NCBI RefSeq assembly: GCF_014779765.1
Contig: NZ_JACXZA010000008.1
Location: 62,001 to 126,000 of the forward strand
Length of the DNA: 64,000 nucleotides
Direction: 5' to 3'
Origin: Paenibacillus terricola
GTDB lineage: Bacteria > Bacillota > Bacilli > Paenibacillales > Paenibacillaceae
The position numbers and the translations under genes are program-made. Of this stretch, positions 8,049 through 16,664 are shown in pieces (positions within the stretch are counted from its first letter, which is position 1; every line of letters begins with the position of its first letter). Below the pieces are notes generated by a model that had not been told where the DNA came from, searched no databases, and saw only the letters and a program-made list of their open reading frames with translations.

Positions 8049-9104
8049 TTGAATCATGCAACCCAAACAATAGGGAGGAAAATACTGCCGATAAGCTATC
8101 CGATGATTACAACCTATACGCAGCATGCTCATCTTTTGTCCATACTTACCTATCACGAGTGCGCACATCCATGGATATTCGGTAATTATATCCAATTATA
8201 TATTAACAAAGATTATAAACATAATTGGGGAGATTTCTATTTCCCTCTGACTTATGAGCTGCGACCTTCGGATTCATGCAAATGGATTACGACTCAAAAG
8301 ATACACAGAGATACGGTAACAAGTAAATGGGACTCCGTTATTCATTTTATTATTGAAAACATTAATTCACATCATTATGTCCACACAATGGTGAATTATT
8401 TCAACGTGCCCTTAAGCGATCGATATAATAGACTCCAATTACACCATGACATATTTGTTTATGGGTATGATCTGGATAGAGAGATATTGTATGTTTCCGA
8501 TTTTTTCAAGAATGGGGTTTATAGCCAAGAAGAAATTTCATTCACAGATTTCAATCTTGCTTTCTCCACTAATCATTTAACTACAAATCATGATTATCTG
8601 AGAGAAATGGTGTATTTGTACAAATTCAATGATCATTATCAAGATAATTTCAGTGTAGACACCATATTGAATTCTATAAGAAACTATTTCGCTAATAAAA
8701 CGCCGGAATACTGGGAAATGTTCAACTATGGAGGCGACAGGGAAAATCTTGACTTCGGCATGCAGATTTACACTACTCTCATAAATTATGTGAAAGAGAC
8801 TTCGGACAATGAGTCTAAACTTGATGTAAGACCCTTTCATTTACTTCATGATCATAAGAAGATCATGACGTTAAGACTCAAGTACTTGTACGATAATCGG
8901 CTTCTAAGTCAATTAAACACAGAGCATATAGATGAATTCATATCAATAGAAGTTAAGGCGAAGATTATGGTGAACTTAGCGCTTAAATACAATTTGACTA
9001 GAAATAGAAGTGTTTTAGAAGGCTTACATACGATGATAAGCAATATACAAAATGAAGAATCAATATTCCTTGAACGATGGCTGCAGCAAGTCGGCATTCA
9101 GTAA
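8049..9104 (+). CDS. BtrH N-terminal-like papain-fold protein lacking the catalytic Cys
   Basis: 351 aa. The block HHDIFVYGYDLDREILYVSDFF (split as H, VYGYD and a later D) matches the conserved His-containing region of the BtrH N-terminal family, named for the butirosin acyltransferase that moves an aminoacyl group from a carrier protein to an amine. At the N-terminal position where family members carry the nucleophilic Cys, this protein has TYTQHAHLLSIL, with Gln or His instead. It may therefore be a non-catalytic partner or use different chemistry. The TTG start at 8049 has GAGGGG twelve bases upstream; a start further in is possible. Its base composition is clearly AT-rich compared with the genes from 9.5 to 20 kb. 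Confidence 0.65.
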   Translation: MNHATQTIGRKILPISYPMITTYTQHAHLLSILTYHECAHPWIFGNYIQLYINKDYKHNWGDFYFPLTYELRPSDSCKWITTQKIHRDTVTSKWDSVIHFIIENINSHHYVHTMVNYFNVPLSDRYNRLQLHHDIFVYGYDLDREILYVSDFFKNGVYSQEEISFTDFNLAFSTNHLTTNHDYLREMVYLYKFNDHYQDNFSVDTILNSIRNYFANKTPEYWEMFNYGGDRENLDFGMQIYTTLINYVKETSDNESKLDVRPFHLLHDHKKIMTLRLKYLYDNRLLSQLNTEHIDEFISIEVKAKIMVNLALKYNLTRNRSVLEGLHTMISNIQNEESIFLERWLQQVGIQ

Positions 9105-9557
9105 GCGTCTGATGATTTAGGTATGACATATGGAGGGAGTGATGCTGGACTTAAACGCTTGTTCGCTTTCATGCGTGCAAGTCGTTTGTCGAACTTTAAA
9201 GCAGTTGTAGTATCCGGAACGATAAACGCTTAACCATTTACAAAAGTACCGAATCAGTCGTCCAAAGACTTCCTTCTCGTATTCCAACGATCAGCATGGC
9301 TCCATTCGCTTTATTCCAAGTATCTCTACATCGAACTCACTCACTTCGACAATCTCTCTTGGCACCATCCCTGCTTGTTTAATACCTATAATTTGTAAGG
9401 TAATATTTATGATTTTGTTGGGTGCTTAACTTAAATCTATTATGCTAATATATGTCTAGTAATGCAAATATTGGCCCCGCTCGAACATCTCCTCATCTGA
9501 ATTCCAAGCATCTAGATGGAACATCGTTTGAATTGATAACGGTTTCACCAACCTCAA
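9105..9557. other. Intergenic stretch with a possible IS3-family remnant and a promoter
   Basis: The 450-bp gap holds no intact gene. On the minus strand, between about 9390 and 9140, short stop-interrupted frames read LKQAGMVPREIVE and later YFCKWLSVYRSGYYNCFK. The second resembles the N-terminal RSGYY block of IS3-family OrfB transposases. A promoter-like pair, TTGTTG at 9415-9420 and TATTAT at 9438-9443 with 17 bp between, faces the downstream SDR gene. Confidence 0.4.
9415..9443 (+). promoter_or_regulatory. Candidate sigma-A promoter for the genes from 9.5 kb
   Basis: TTGTTG, a 17-bp spacer and TATTAT. The -35 matches four of six consensus positions and the -10 five of six. It would start a second transcript inside the cluster, beginning with the sugar-nucleotide enzyme. 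Confidence 0.4.
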
Positions 9558-10511
9558 GTGAATGGGGGGATCATAATATTCATTGTATTAACAGGAGTCG
9601 CAGGATTCATCGGATCGAATCTTGCCGAGAGGTTGTTGCGGGAAGGCCATACCGTTATCGGTGTCGATAATTTTCTGACAGGGTCTTCCGCCAACATGGA
9701 CAATCTCTTGCGGTCGCCAAATTTCAAGTTCATCGAACATGACGTCATTACTCCGCTCGTAATTGACGGACCCATCGATTGGGTGATGCATTTCGCAAGT
9801 CCTGCCAGCCCGCCCAAATATTTAGCCTATCCGATCGAAACGATGAGGGTCAACAGTGAAGGAACGATGCATTTGCTGCATCTGGCCAAAGAAAAACAGG
9901 CCGGTTTCTTCCTAGCTTCAACAAGCGAGATCTATGGAAACCCAACCGTTCACCCGCAGCCGGAGAGTTACTTCGGCAATGTGAATTCGGTTGGAGCAAG
10001 AAGCTGCTACAACGAAGCGAAGCGGTATGCAGAGGCGATCACCTACTGGATGAATAGGAAATACGGCATACCGGTAAGGGTTATTCGGATTTTCAACACG
10101 TTCGGTCCGAAGATGGATTTGAATGACGGACGAGTCATTACCAATTTCATTAATCAAATCATGGCAAAGCAAAACCTTACGATTTATGGAGACGGCAGAC
10201 AGACGAGAAGCTTTCAGTATATCGACGACCTGCTGGAAGGGATTATGAGATTGCTGAGCACCACGTACGAACAGCCCGTCAATTTGGGAAATCCGGAGGA
10301 AGTCACCATCTTGGAGGTCGCCCAAATATTGAAGGAACTCATGGAGTCCAACGCGCAGATCGAGTTTCTCCCGCTGCCGGAAGACGATCCTAGGAGAAGA
10401 AAGCCGGATATTACCATATCACGGACGATTATGGACTGGGAACCGACGATAGGTTTGCAGGAGGCACTCGCTAGAACGATCCATTATTACCAAGGTCAAT
10501 ATATCCATTAA
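9558..10511 (+). CDS. UDP-glucuronate decarboxylase-like SDR (UDP-xylose synthase family)
   Basis: Extended SDR, 317 aa, predicted to convert UDP-glucuronate to UDP-xylose or a related 4-keto pentose, which would feed the GT-B enzyme downstream. It has the NAD motif TGVAGFIG (near residue 12), the active-site pair STSEIYG and YNEAK, and the family signature HPQPESYFGNVN followed by GARSCYNEAKR, which is typical of UDP-glucuronate decarboxylases. IFNTFGPKM is also conserved. The start is unclear: the listed GTG has a poor ribosome site, while a strong GGGGGG sits inside the frame and would best serve an unusual ATA/ATT codon. UDP-glucuronate could come from the dehydrogenase at 27915. Confidence 0.8.
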   Translation: MNGGIIIFIVLTGVAGFIGSNLAERLLREGHTVIGVDNFLTGSSANMDNLLRSPNFKFIEHDVITPLVIDGPIDWVMHFASPASPPKYLAYPIETMRVNSEGTMHLLHLAKEKQAGFFLASTSEIYGNPTVHPQPESYFGNVNSVGARSCYNEAKRYAEAITYWMNRKYGIPVRVIRIFNTFGPKMDLNDGRVITNFINQIMAKQNLTIYGDGRQTRSFQYIDDLLEGIMRLLSTTYEQPVNLGNPEEVTILEVAQILKELMESNAQIEFLPLPEDDPRRRKPDITISRTIMDWEPTIGLQEALARTIHYYQGQYIH

Positions 10512-10524
10512 ACGGGAGGTAACT

Positions 10525-10776
10525 ATGGAAGAACAGATCATTGCGATGATATGTGAAATCAAGGACGACGCCCAGCTGGCACAGAGCTTGAACGAGCATT
10601 CCAACATCATGGAAGACGGGGGATTGGACTCGCTGCAACTGATTACTTTCGTATTAAAGGTGGAAGAGCGGTTCGGTATTGAAATCGATTTTGAACAATT
10701 TGACTTCGATCTTATGGAATCGGTCGCGACCTTCTGTCGTTACCTCTCGGAGCTGCAGAAGACGGCATCGGTATGA
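10525..10776 (+). CDS. Acyl carrier protein (second)
   Basis: An 83-aa stand-alone carrier protein with the phosphopantetheine site GGLDSLQLI (Ser36). GGGAGG precedes the ATG. Its stop overlaps the start of the ATP-grasp ligase by four bases (ATGA), so the two are translationally coupled. In butirosin biosynthesis the equivalent pair is BtrI (carrier) and BtrJ (ATP-grasp ligase that loads glutamate). By analogy this carrier probably holds an amino acid. Confidence 0.9.
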   Translation: MEEQIIAMICEIKDDAQLAQSLNEHSNIMEDGGLDSLQLITFVLKVEERFGIEIDFEQFDFDLMESVATFCRYLSELQKTASV

Positions 10777-12131
10777 ACGATAGACGCAAGCGCGAGCTTA
10801 TTATCGGGACGTTTGACGCGGAACGCTTCTGGCGTGACCCCAATCTAGCCATGCTTCCGTCGTTTCGTGATCCCGAAATGGAGAATGTCGTGATGGCCAT
10901 GGATGAGCTGCTCTTTCCATTGTGCGAGGCGGAGGATAGGCTCATTACTCGCTATCGAATGAACGTTTGCCACCAATCGTATTTGCATGCGATCGGATTT
11001 GATTTTATCTCCAATTCAACCGATCTCGAAAGGCCCGAAGGTGGAAACGCAGGCAGAACCGCCAATATATTCGACCTGATCACATCAGCCGATCGAATGG
11101 GCGACATGGATCCGCAATGGCTGGATGGCGCTCGGTTGTCACCATTTGCCGTCATTCCGGGGGCGGATCGTACTGCTGCACGTTACGGGTTGAAGCGGGA
11201 TTTTCCAGCTATCGAAACGGTTCAAACTGTCAATTCGAAGCTGTATTCAACCGAATTGAACCGTCGCCTTGGTCTTCGGTCTGACAGCCAAACGGTCCAT
11301 TCCCATGAAGAGCTGCTGGCAAGCGGCTTAACATTGCTGAACCAAGGACCTTTCCTGATTAAAGATGAGTTTGGCGTATCCGGGAAAGGGAATTTGCTGA
11401 TCGAGTCGGAAGCGATATTGCGACGAGTGACATCCTATCTCGCCGATCAGTGCAGCAAGGGAAGAATGGTTCGGTTTATTATAGAGCCGTTCCTCCACAA
11501 GGAACTGGATTTCTCCTGTCAATTCCACATCGATCCGGACGGTACTTACCGACATATCTCGGTGCAGAAATTGGTCAATCACAATTTTGCTTACCAAGGC
11601 TCCTTTACAGCCGATGATAGGCTGCTTCAGCTGCTGCAGGAAGCGAAGTATTTTGAAGTGATGAAACTAGTGGCTCGCGAGCTTTACCAGGCTGGTTATC
11701 ACGGCGATGTATGCGTCGATTCCATGCTGTTGACAGACGGCAGGATCGTTCCGATCGTTGAGGTGAATGCTCGAAGATCGATGAGTCTGATCAAGCATTA
11801 TGTAGACCGTCACTTGGAGAAGCACGTTGCTGCAGGGAGCATGACGCATGTGACCGTACAATTTGCATCCGATATGACGTTCGATCAATTACTGGAAACG
11901 CTGGACCGCGAAGGTGTTCTATACAAGCCTGATCGAGGGTTCGGCATTTTGCCGTTAAGCGCCAATACGCTGCTTATTAACAAAGTCATCAGCGAAAGCA
12001 AGGGCATTCGGAATAAGCAAGTGAAAGGCAGATTGTATTATTCGTTGGTTGAGGGGGAACAGGGTTACGAACGATTGTCCGCTAAAGTCAAGGAGGTGCT
12101 GTCGTCGTTATCCTTCAAGATCGTCGGCTGA
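10773..12131 (+). CDS. ATP-grasp ligase, candidate aminoacyl-carrier-protein ligase (BtrJ-like)
   Basis: 452 aa. The central region has ATP-grasp features: FLIKDEFGVSGKGN (Lys and glycine-rich loop, about residues 195-208), FIIEPFLHKELDFS (the adenine hinge), and VCVDSMLLTDGRIVPIVEVNARRS, where VEVNAR provides the metal-binding Glu and Asn. The N-terminal 150 residues are family-specific. Coupling to the carrier protein by an ATGA overlap argues that the carrier phosphopantetheine thiol is the acceptor, as with BtrJ. The amino acid is unknown. Confidence 0.7.
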   Translation: MNDRRKRELIIGTFDAERFWRDPNLAMLPSFRDPEMENVVMAMDELLFPLCEAEDRLITRYRMNVCHQSYLHAIGFDFISNSTDLERPEGGNAGRTANIFDLITSADRMGDMDPQWLDGARLSPFAVIPGADRTAARYGLKRDFPAIETVQTVNSKLYSTELNRRLGLRSDSQTVHSHEELLASGLTLLNQGPFLIKDEFGVSGKGNLLIESEAILRRVTSYLADQCSKGRMVRFIIEPFLHKELDFSCQFHIDPDGTYRHISVQKLVNHNFAYQGSFTADDRLLQLLQEAKYFEVMKLVARELYQAGYHGDVCVDSMLLTDGRIVPIVEVNARRSMSLIKHYVDRHLEKHVAAGSMTHVTVQFASDMTFDQLLETLDREGVLYKPDRGFGILPLSANTLLINKVISESKGIRNKQVKGRLYYSLVEGEQGYERLSAKVKEVLSSLSFKIVG

Positions 12132-12175
12132 TGCAGTCCGAAGCGCTGGAAACCATGAATGGGGGAAGAAAGTTT

Positions 12176-13291
12176 ATGGATAGGCGGAAAGTAACGGTCC
12201 TTTGCTCGGGTTTCGGTCTGGGCTTCTATATTCCCGGCCTGTTAGCTGCAAGCGAATTCGAGAAAAGGGGTATCGCGACAGAAGTGCTCGTGTTCGAAAG
12301 CTACTTGGAACAAGACAAGATGGACCATATTGCAGACAGCAGGAAGGCTTACCACAACAATTTCGCACTTGCGAACTTATCGGCCCGAATGCCGATGGAT
12401 ATCCGGGGCAGCATTGATTATGCTCAGGTCGAGTTGTTGCTGGAAGCGTGGAAAGCGGAAGAACGGCGCGAATTCATTTCGTTATCCGGACATTGGGTCT
12501 ATATTCTGGATTTGTATCGGGAGAAGATGCTGCCGAAACAAATTCATGTAGACCTGCTTTACGTCGATTCAGATCTGGCCCCGTCTTGGAAAAGCCTGAA
12601 GAAGTTTCATCCTCGCTACGACGACCATTATTATAACGCGTGTCTCTATGATACCGACAAGATGGAGATTCGAAACGAAATCTCGGTTTCTCTTGGCACG
12701 CCACTGCCCTTCGACTCGAGGAAGCGGCGGCTTGTTGTTCATGGCGGCGGCTGGGGGATGGGCACTTATCAAAGTAAAGTTCCGGAGCTTGTCGGTCGTA
12801 ACTATGGGCTTGATATCGTAGCTTACGATTGGAAGGAAGCGAAGCCCGATCCCGATCACCGGTATTGGATGAATAATCCGGAATGGTGTGCATGGGTGAA
12901 GAGCGCGAACGGCCTGCACGAGTTTCCGCCATACATCGAAATAGCGGGAGATGTGACGAATGCATACGCCGCTAAGGCTGATCATCATTGGTTATTCGAT
13001 GTCGCTTCGGAGGCGATGGCTATTGTGGCCAAGCCGGGAGCGGGCACATTAATTGATTCGCTTGCATCCGCTACCCCGCTTATTCTGCTGGAGCCGTTCG
13101 GAAGTCACGAGCAGAGCAATTTGGAATTATGGGAATCGCTTGGGTTCGGAATACGCTACGAGAAGTGGCGGGAGATGGATTTTGCCGAAGAGGTCCTTAA
13201 GAAGATGCATCAAGCGATCATGAACAGACCCGGAGAACGAACGAATTATGTGGATCATTATTGTGCGAGAGTCGCGTTAGCGAAGGGATAA
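12176..13291 (+). CDS. GT-B glycosyltransferase (UGT/MurG-like fold)
   Basis: 371 aa. The N-terminal half begins KVTVLCSGFGLGFYIPGL, a Rossmann half typical of GT-B enzymes. The C-terminal half contains KPGAGTLIDSLASATPLILLEPF and SHEQSNLELWESLGFG, the nucleotide-sugar-binding region of MurG/UGT-like transferases. With a UDP-pentose-forming enzyme in the same operon it is a candidate for sugar transfer to the product. I prefer the ATG at 12176, behind GGGGGAAG; the in-frame ATG at 12131 overlaps the previous stop and is also possible by coupling. Confidence 0.75.
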   Translation: MDRRKVTVLCSGFGLGFYIPGLLAASEFEKRGIATEVLVFESYLEQDKMDHIADSRKAYHNNFALANLSARMPMDIRGSIDYAQVELLLEAWKAEERREFISLSGHWVYILDLYREKMLPKQIHVDLLYVDSDLAPSWKSLKKFHPRYDDHYYNACLYDTDKMEIRNEISVSLGTPLPFDSRKRRLVVHGGGWGMGTYQSKVPELVGRNYGLDIVAYDWKEAKPDPDHRYWMNNPEWCAWVKSANGLHEFPPYIEIAGDVTNAYAAKADHHWLFDVASEAMAIVAKPGAGTLIDSLASATPLILLEPFGSHEQSNLELWESLGFGIRYEKWREMDFAEEVLKKMHQAIMNRPGERTNYVDHYCARVALAKG

Positions 13292-13317
13292 GATCTCAAT
13301 GGCAGAGGGGTTATGCG

Positions 13318-14406
13318 ATGAGCGTGAACAAATTGAGCGTTGCTCAAGATACGATAAGCTACCCGAGATGGATCGTCTTGCAGCTGTTGGAAGAGTGCAA
13401 TTTGCGATGCAAGATGTGCTACGAGTGGGGACTCGAAGGGCCCTACAAAAGTAAGAAAACGTTAGCGCAGCTGGATCCGGATGTGATCAAAAAGATCATC
13501 GTCGAGTGCAGCCCGAGCAAGCCGTATTACGATTTCTTCGGCGGCGAGCCGCTGATGTACCCTTGGCTGAGCGACATTCTCGCCATGATCAAGCACTATG
13601 GTAGCGTCGCGGACTTCCCCACGAACGGCACATTGCTAGAGCAGCATGCCGAGATGCTTGTCGAGACTGCCCCCAATAAGATCTGGATGTCGCTCGACGG
13701 TCCGGAGGAAATCAACGATCGGCAGAGGGGCAAAGGCGTATTCAAGAAAGTAATCAAGGGAATCGAGAAGCTTTATGAGCTTCGAGAAAGCAAGGGTCAG
13801 CAGTTTCCGAAGATGGGTGTCTCCTTTATCATTACACCCTTGAACTATATGTACATCGAGGAATTTTTCTTCAAGCATATCGACTTGTCGATGTTGGACC
13901 ATATCAGCATGGAAGTGCAGCTCTATGCAACGGAAGAGCAGTATGCCCAATATGTGGAGGTTCTTAGCGATAAATTCGATGTGCATGAAGCTCCTTATGC
14001 CAAAGGGATGGTATGGCGGGACATCAGTTCGTTCAGCCAGATCGATATTCCGGAATTGACGAGACAGCTCAATAATGTCAAAGAGTATTGCTTGAAAAAC
14101 AGCATTCATGTAATCACCTATCCGAAGACGATCGATGAACCTAATTTGCGCAACTATTTCTCGGGGCAATTCCATCAGATGGCTGATAAACGGAATCGGT
14201 GCTCCCTTCCTTGGGTTTATGCGGAGATTACGGCAAGGGGCGACGTTTCGCCCTGCCATGCCTTCTATGATTTGACCTTTGGCAACGTGAACAACGAGAA
14301 TTTGATGGATATCTGGAATAGCGACAAGTACAAAGATTATCGCACGTATATGAAAAAAAATATGCTTCCGATTTGTACGGCTTGTTCAAGGTATTATATC
14401 TACTGA
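13318..14406 (+). CDS. Radical SAM enzyme with twitch-type auxiliary cluster domain (first)
   Basis: 362 aa. The CX3CX2C motif (CNLRCKMC, Cys27/31/34) binds the 4Fe-4S cluster that cleaves SAM, and FFGGEPLM is the GGE SAM-binding motif. The C-terminal region carries four Cys as C-X17-C followed by C-X2-C (CSLPW, SPC, CTAC). This is the half-SPASM or twitch arrangement seen in BtrN, a sugar-alcohol dehydrogenase of 2-deoxystreptamine biosynthesis. Related enzymes also act on peptides, so the substrate is open. The ATG at 13318 follows GAGGGG; the longer frame from 13261 overlaps the glycosyltransferase. Confidence 0.85.
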   Translation: MSVNKLSVAQDTISYPRWIVLQLLEECNLRCKMCYEWGLEGPYKSKKTLAQLDPDVIKKIIVECSPSKPYYDFFGGEPLMYPWLSDILAMIKHYGSVADFPTNGTLLEQHAEMLVETAPNKIWMSLDGPEEINDRQRGKGVFKKVIKGIEKLYELRESKGQQFPKMGVSFIITPLNYMYIEEFFFKHIDLSMLDHISMEVQLYATEEQYAQYVEVLSDKFDVHEAPYAKGMVWRDISSFSQIDIPELTRQLNNVKEYCLKNSIHVITYPKTIDEPNLRNYFSGQFHQMADKRNRCSLPWVYAEITARGDVSPCHAFYDLTFGNVNNENLMDIWNSDKYKDYRTYMKKNMLPICTACSRYYIY

Positions 14407-14448
14407 TTCATGCGAGTGACCCAATACGTTTAGGAAGGGTGTGTAGAT

Positions 14449-15627
14449 ATGAATCCGAAATCAGAGATTAAACATTCCCCCAAGGATTTGCAAATATTGA
14501 AACGTACCATCAAGAATACGGTGGAAACAAAGCGGAACATGGAGAAAATAGCGGGTTACGCGACGCCATTGCCGGAGTCGGTCGGCATTAAACTGACGAA
14601 CCAATGCAACTTGCGCTGCAAGCATTGCTATCAATGGAACGACTCCGGCTACCATCACTTCATGACGCCGGAGCAGCAGCGGGAACAACTCGATTTCGGG
14701 CTGCTGGAGAAACTGATCGTCGAGACGGAACCAGCCAAGTCGAGGCTCTATATTTGGGGCGGCGAGCCGCTTGTATACAGTCATTTCGACCGGTTGGCTG
14801 ATTTGCTTGAAGCTTATCCTCGCGAAACGACGATCTGCACGAACGCGATGTTGATCGAGCGCAAACTGGACGCCTTGCTGCGAATTTCCGACAACCTGGA
14901 GCTGCTCATTGCGCTTGATGGATTCGAAGAAGAGAATGATGCGCTTCGCGGCAAAGGGGTGTTCAACAAGGCGATAGATGCCATCCGGAAGCTAGTCGAG
15001 CTGCGCAAGGAAAACCGATTCAGGGGCAAAATCTCGATCCATACCGTCGTTAACGATTCCATGACCGACAAGCTTTATGATCTGCTGGACTTTCTGGAAG
15101 GCGTCGGCGTAGATCTGGTTATCGTCTGCTTCCCGTGGTACATCTCGGACGAATGCTCACAGGGAATGGACGATTACTTCGACCAGAAATTCGACTTCCT
15201 TCCGGCGAGCGAGCACAAGGATGAACGAAGCTGGCACGCCTTTAAATACAAGCTTGATCCGGAGCGTATCCCTGCCCTGATGAGCGAGTTGGATCGGGTT
15301 AACAACCGGGTCTGGAAGATGCGTTTGCGCTACCAGCCGAATCTGGATCAGGACCAGATCGAAGATTTCGTACTTGGCAAAGAGGTGGAGGGCAAAGGCA
15401 CGATGAACAAGAAGTGCCTCGCGCTCTCGAACCGGATGGACATTACGCCCGATGGAACGATTGTCGCGTGTAAATTTTTCAAGGAGTTCGAGATCGGCAA
15501 ATTACAGGAAGCGTCCGTACAGGAATTATGGCATAACATGACTTACAGAAGGATAAGGGAAATGATGGACGAACGACTGACACCGGCATGCTCCAAGTGC
15601 AGCGTCTTGCATTTGCACGGTGTTTAG
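14449..15627 (+). CDS. Radical SAM enzyme with twitch-type auxiliary cluster domain (second)
   Basis: 392 aa, a paralogue-like neighbour of the preceding enzyme. CX3CX2C is CNLRCKHC (Cys53/57/60) and IWGGEPLVY is the SAM-binding GGE motif. The C-terminus again has C-X17-C (CLALS to ACKFF) and C-X2-C (CSKC). An extra N-terminal helix of about 40 residues sets it apart from the first enzyme. TAGGAAGGG precedes the start. Two adjacent twitch enzymes suggest two radical steps on the same or successive intermediates. Confidence 0.85.
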   Translation: MNPKSEIKHSPKDLQILKRTIKNTVETKRNMEKIAGYATPLPESVGIKLTNQCNLRCKHCYQWNDSGYHHFMTPEQQREQLDFGLLEKLIVETEPAKSRLYIWGGEPLVYSHFDRLADLLEAYPRETTICTNAMLIERKLDALLRISDNLELLIALDGFEEENDALRGKGVFNKAIDAIRKLVELRKENRFRGKISIHTVVNDSMTDKLYDLLDFLEGVGVDLVIVCFPWYISDECSQGMDDYFDQKFDFLPASEHKDERSWHAFKYKLDPERIPALMSELDRVNNRVWKMRLRYQPNLDQDQIEDFVLGKEVEGKGTMNKKCLALSNRMDITPDGTIVACKFFKEFEIGKLQEASVQELWHNMTYRRIREMMDERLTPACSKCSVLHLHGV

Positions 15628-15659
15628 CTATTCTAAATCAACATAAATGAGGTGCACCA

Positions 15660-16664
15660 GTGAGCATCATCCAAGTGGAACGCTTATCCAAAAGCTTCAG
15701 TTACTATGAGAAAGAATTGGGGTTCAAAAAATCCCTGAAAAATTTAGTAAAGCGAAAATCGCTGATCAAAGAAGCGGTTAGCGAAATATCGTTCGCAATC
15801 GAGCAGGGCGAGATGGTCGGTTTCTTAGGCCCGAACGGATCCGGCAAAACGACTACGCTGAAGATGCTGTCCGGCATCTTGTATCCGACAAGCGGGCAGG
15901 CGAACGTATTTGGCTATGTCCCTTGGGAACGAAAGAAAGAATTCAAGATGCAGTTCTCGATCGTGATGGGGCAGAAATCGCAGTTGTGGTGGGATTTGCC
16001 GGCGAACGAATCGTTGTATCTGAACAAATGCATCTATGAGATCGAGGATAAGGCCTACAACCTTGTCCTGGATGAGCTTACGGAGATGCTTGACGTTAAG
16101 GATTTGCTCAACATCCAGGTGCGGAGGCTTTCGCTTGGCGAACGGATGAAGATGGAGCTGATCGCGTCGCTCATCCACCGGCCCAAGGTGATTTTCCTGG
16201 ATGAACCTACAATCGGACTCGATCTGATTTCGCAGAAGCGCATACGGGAATTCCTGAAGCATTATAACCAGCAGACGAAAGCAACGGTCATTCTGACAAG
16301 CCACTATATGGCGGATATTGAAGATCTGTGCAAACGAACGATCATTATCAATCAAGGGAAAATCGTTTACGACGGCGACCTTCGGCGCGTGAACGAGCTG
16401 TTTCATGCGAAGAAGATCATCAAGCTGCAATTTACGGACGAAGTGCCGATGCAAGCGCTGATCGATTATGGCGTTATCATCCAACATGATGGCATGAATG
16501 CCGTTATGGAGATCGATAAGCATGATCTTCAGCGGCTTTCCAAGATGATCCTGGATCGGTTCCCGATCCTTGATTTCACAATTGAAGATATACCGGTCGA
16601 GCAAGGCATCGAAAGCTTGTATCAGAAGGATGGGGTCAGACATGAAAGCCTTGCAGAAGTATAA
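15660..16664 (+). CDS. ABC transporter ATP-binding protein (ABC-2 exporter)
   Basis: 334 aa, ATPase of a three-gene exporter. Walker A is GPNGSGKTT (57-65), the signature is LSLGERMK (about 158), Walker B is VIFLDEP (about 178) and the switch His lies in LTSHYM. The extended N-terminus before the Walker A and the C-terminal 90-residue extension resemble ATPases paired with DUF990-type ABC-2 permeases. GTG start behind GAGGTGC. The permease that follows overlaps the end of this gene by 23 bp. Confidence 0.9.
   Translation: MSIIQVERLSKSFSYYEKELGFKKSLKNLVKRKSLIKEAVSEISFAIEQGEMVGFLGPNGSGKTTTLKMLSGILYPTSGQANVFGYVPWERKKEFKMQFSIVMGQKSQLWWDLPANESLYLNKCIYEIEDKAYNLVLDELTEMLDVKDLLNIQVRRLSLGERMKMELIASLIHRPKVIFLDEPTIGLDLISQKRIREFLKHYNQQTKATVILTSHYMADIEDLCKRTIIINQGKIVYDGDLRRVNELFHAKKIIKLQFTDEVPMQALIDYGVIIQHDGMNAVMEIDKHDLQRLSKMILDRFPILDFTIEDIPVEQGIESLYQKDGVRHESLAEV

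Noticed and set aside
12474-12988. Two long minus-strand ORFs (163 and 139 aa)
   Set aside because: They lie opposite the GT-B glycosyltransferase; His/Arg/Ser-rich composition is typical of antisense shadows.
13636-14259. 207-aa minus-strand ORF
   Set aside because: Antisense to the first radical SAM gene, whose cluster motifs are unambiguous.
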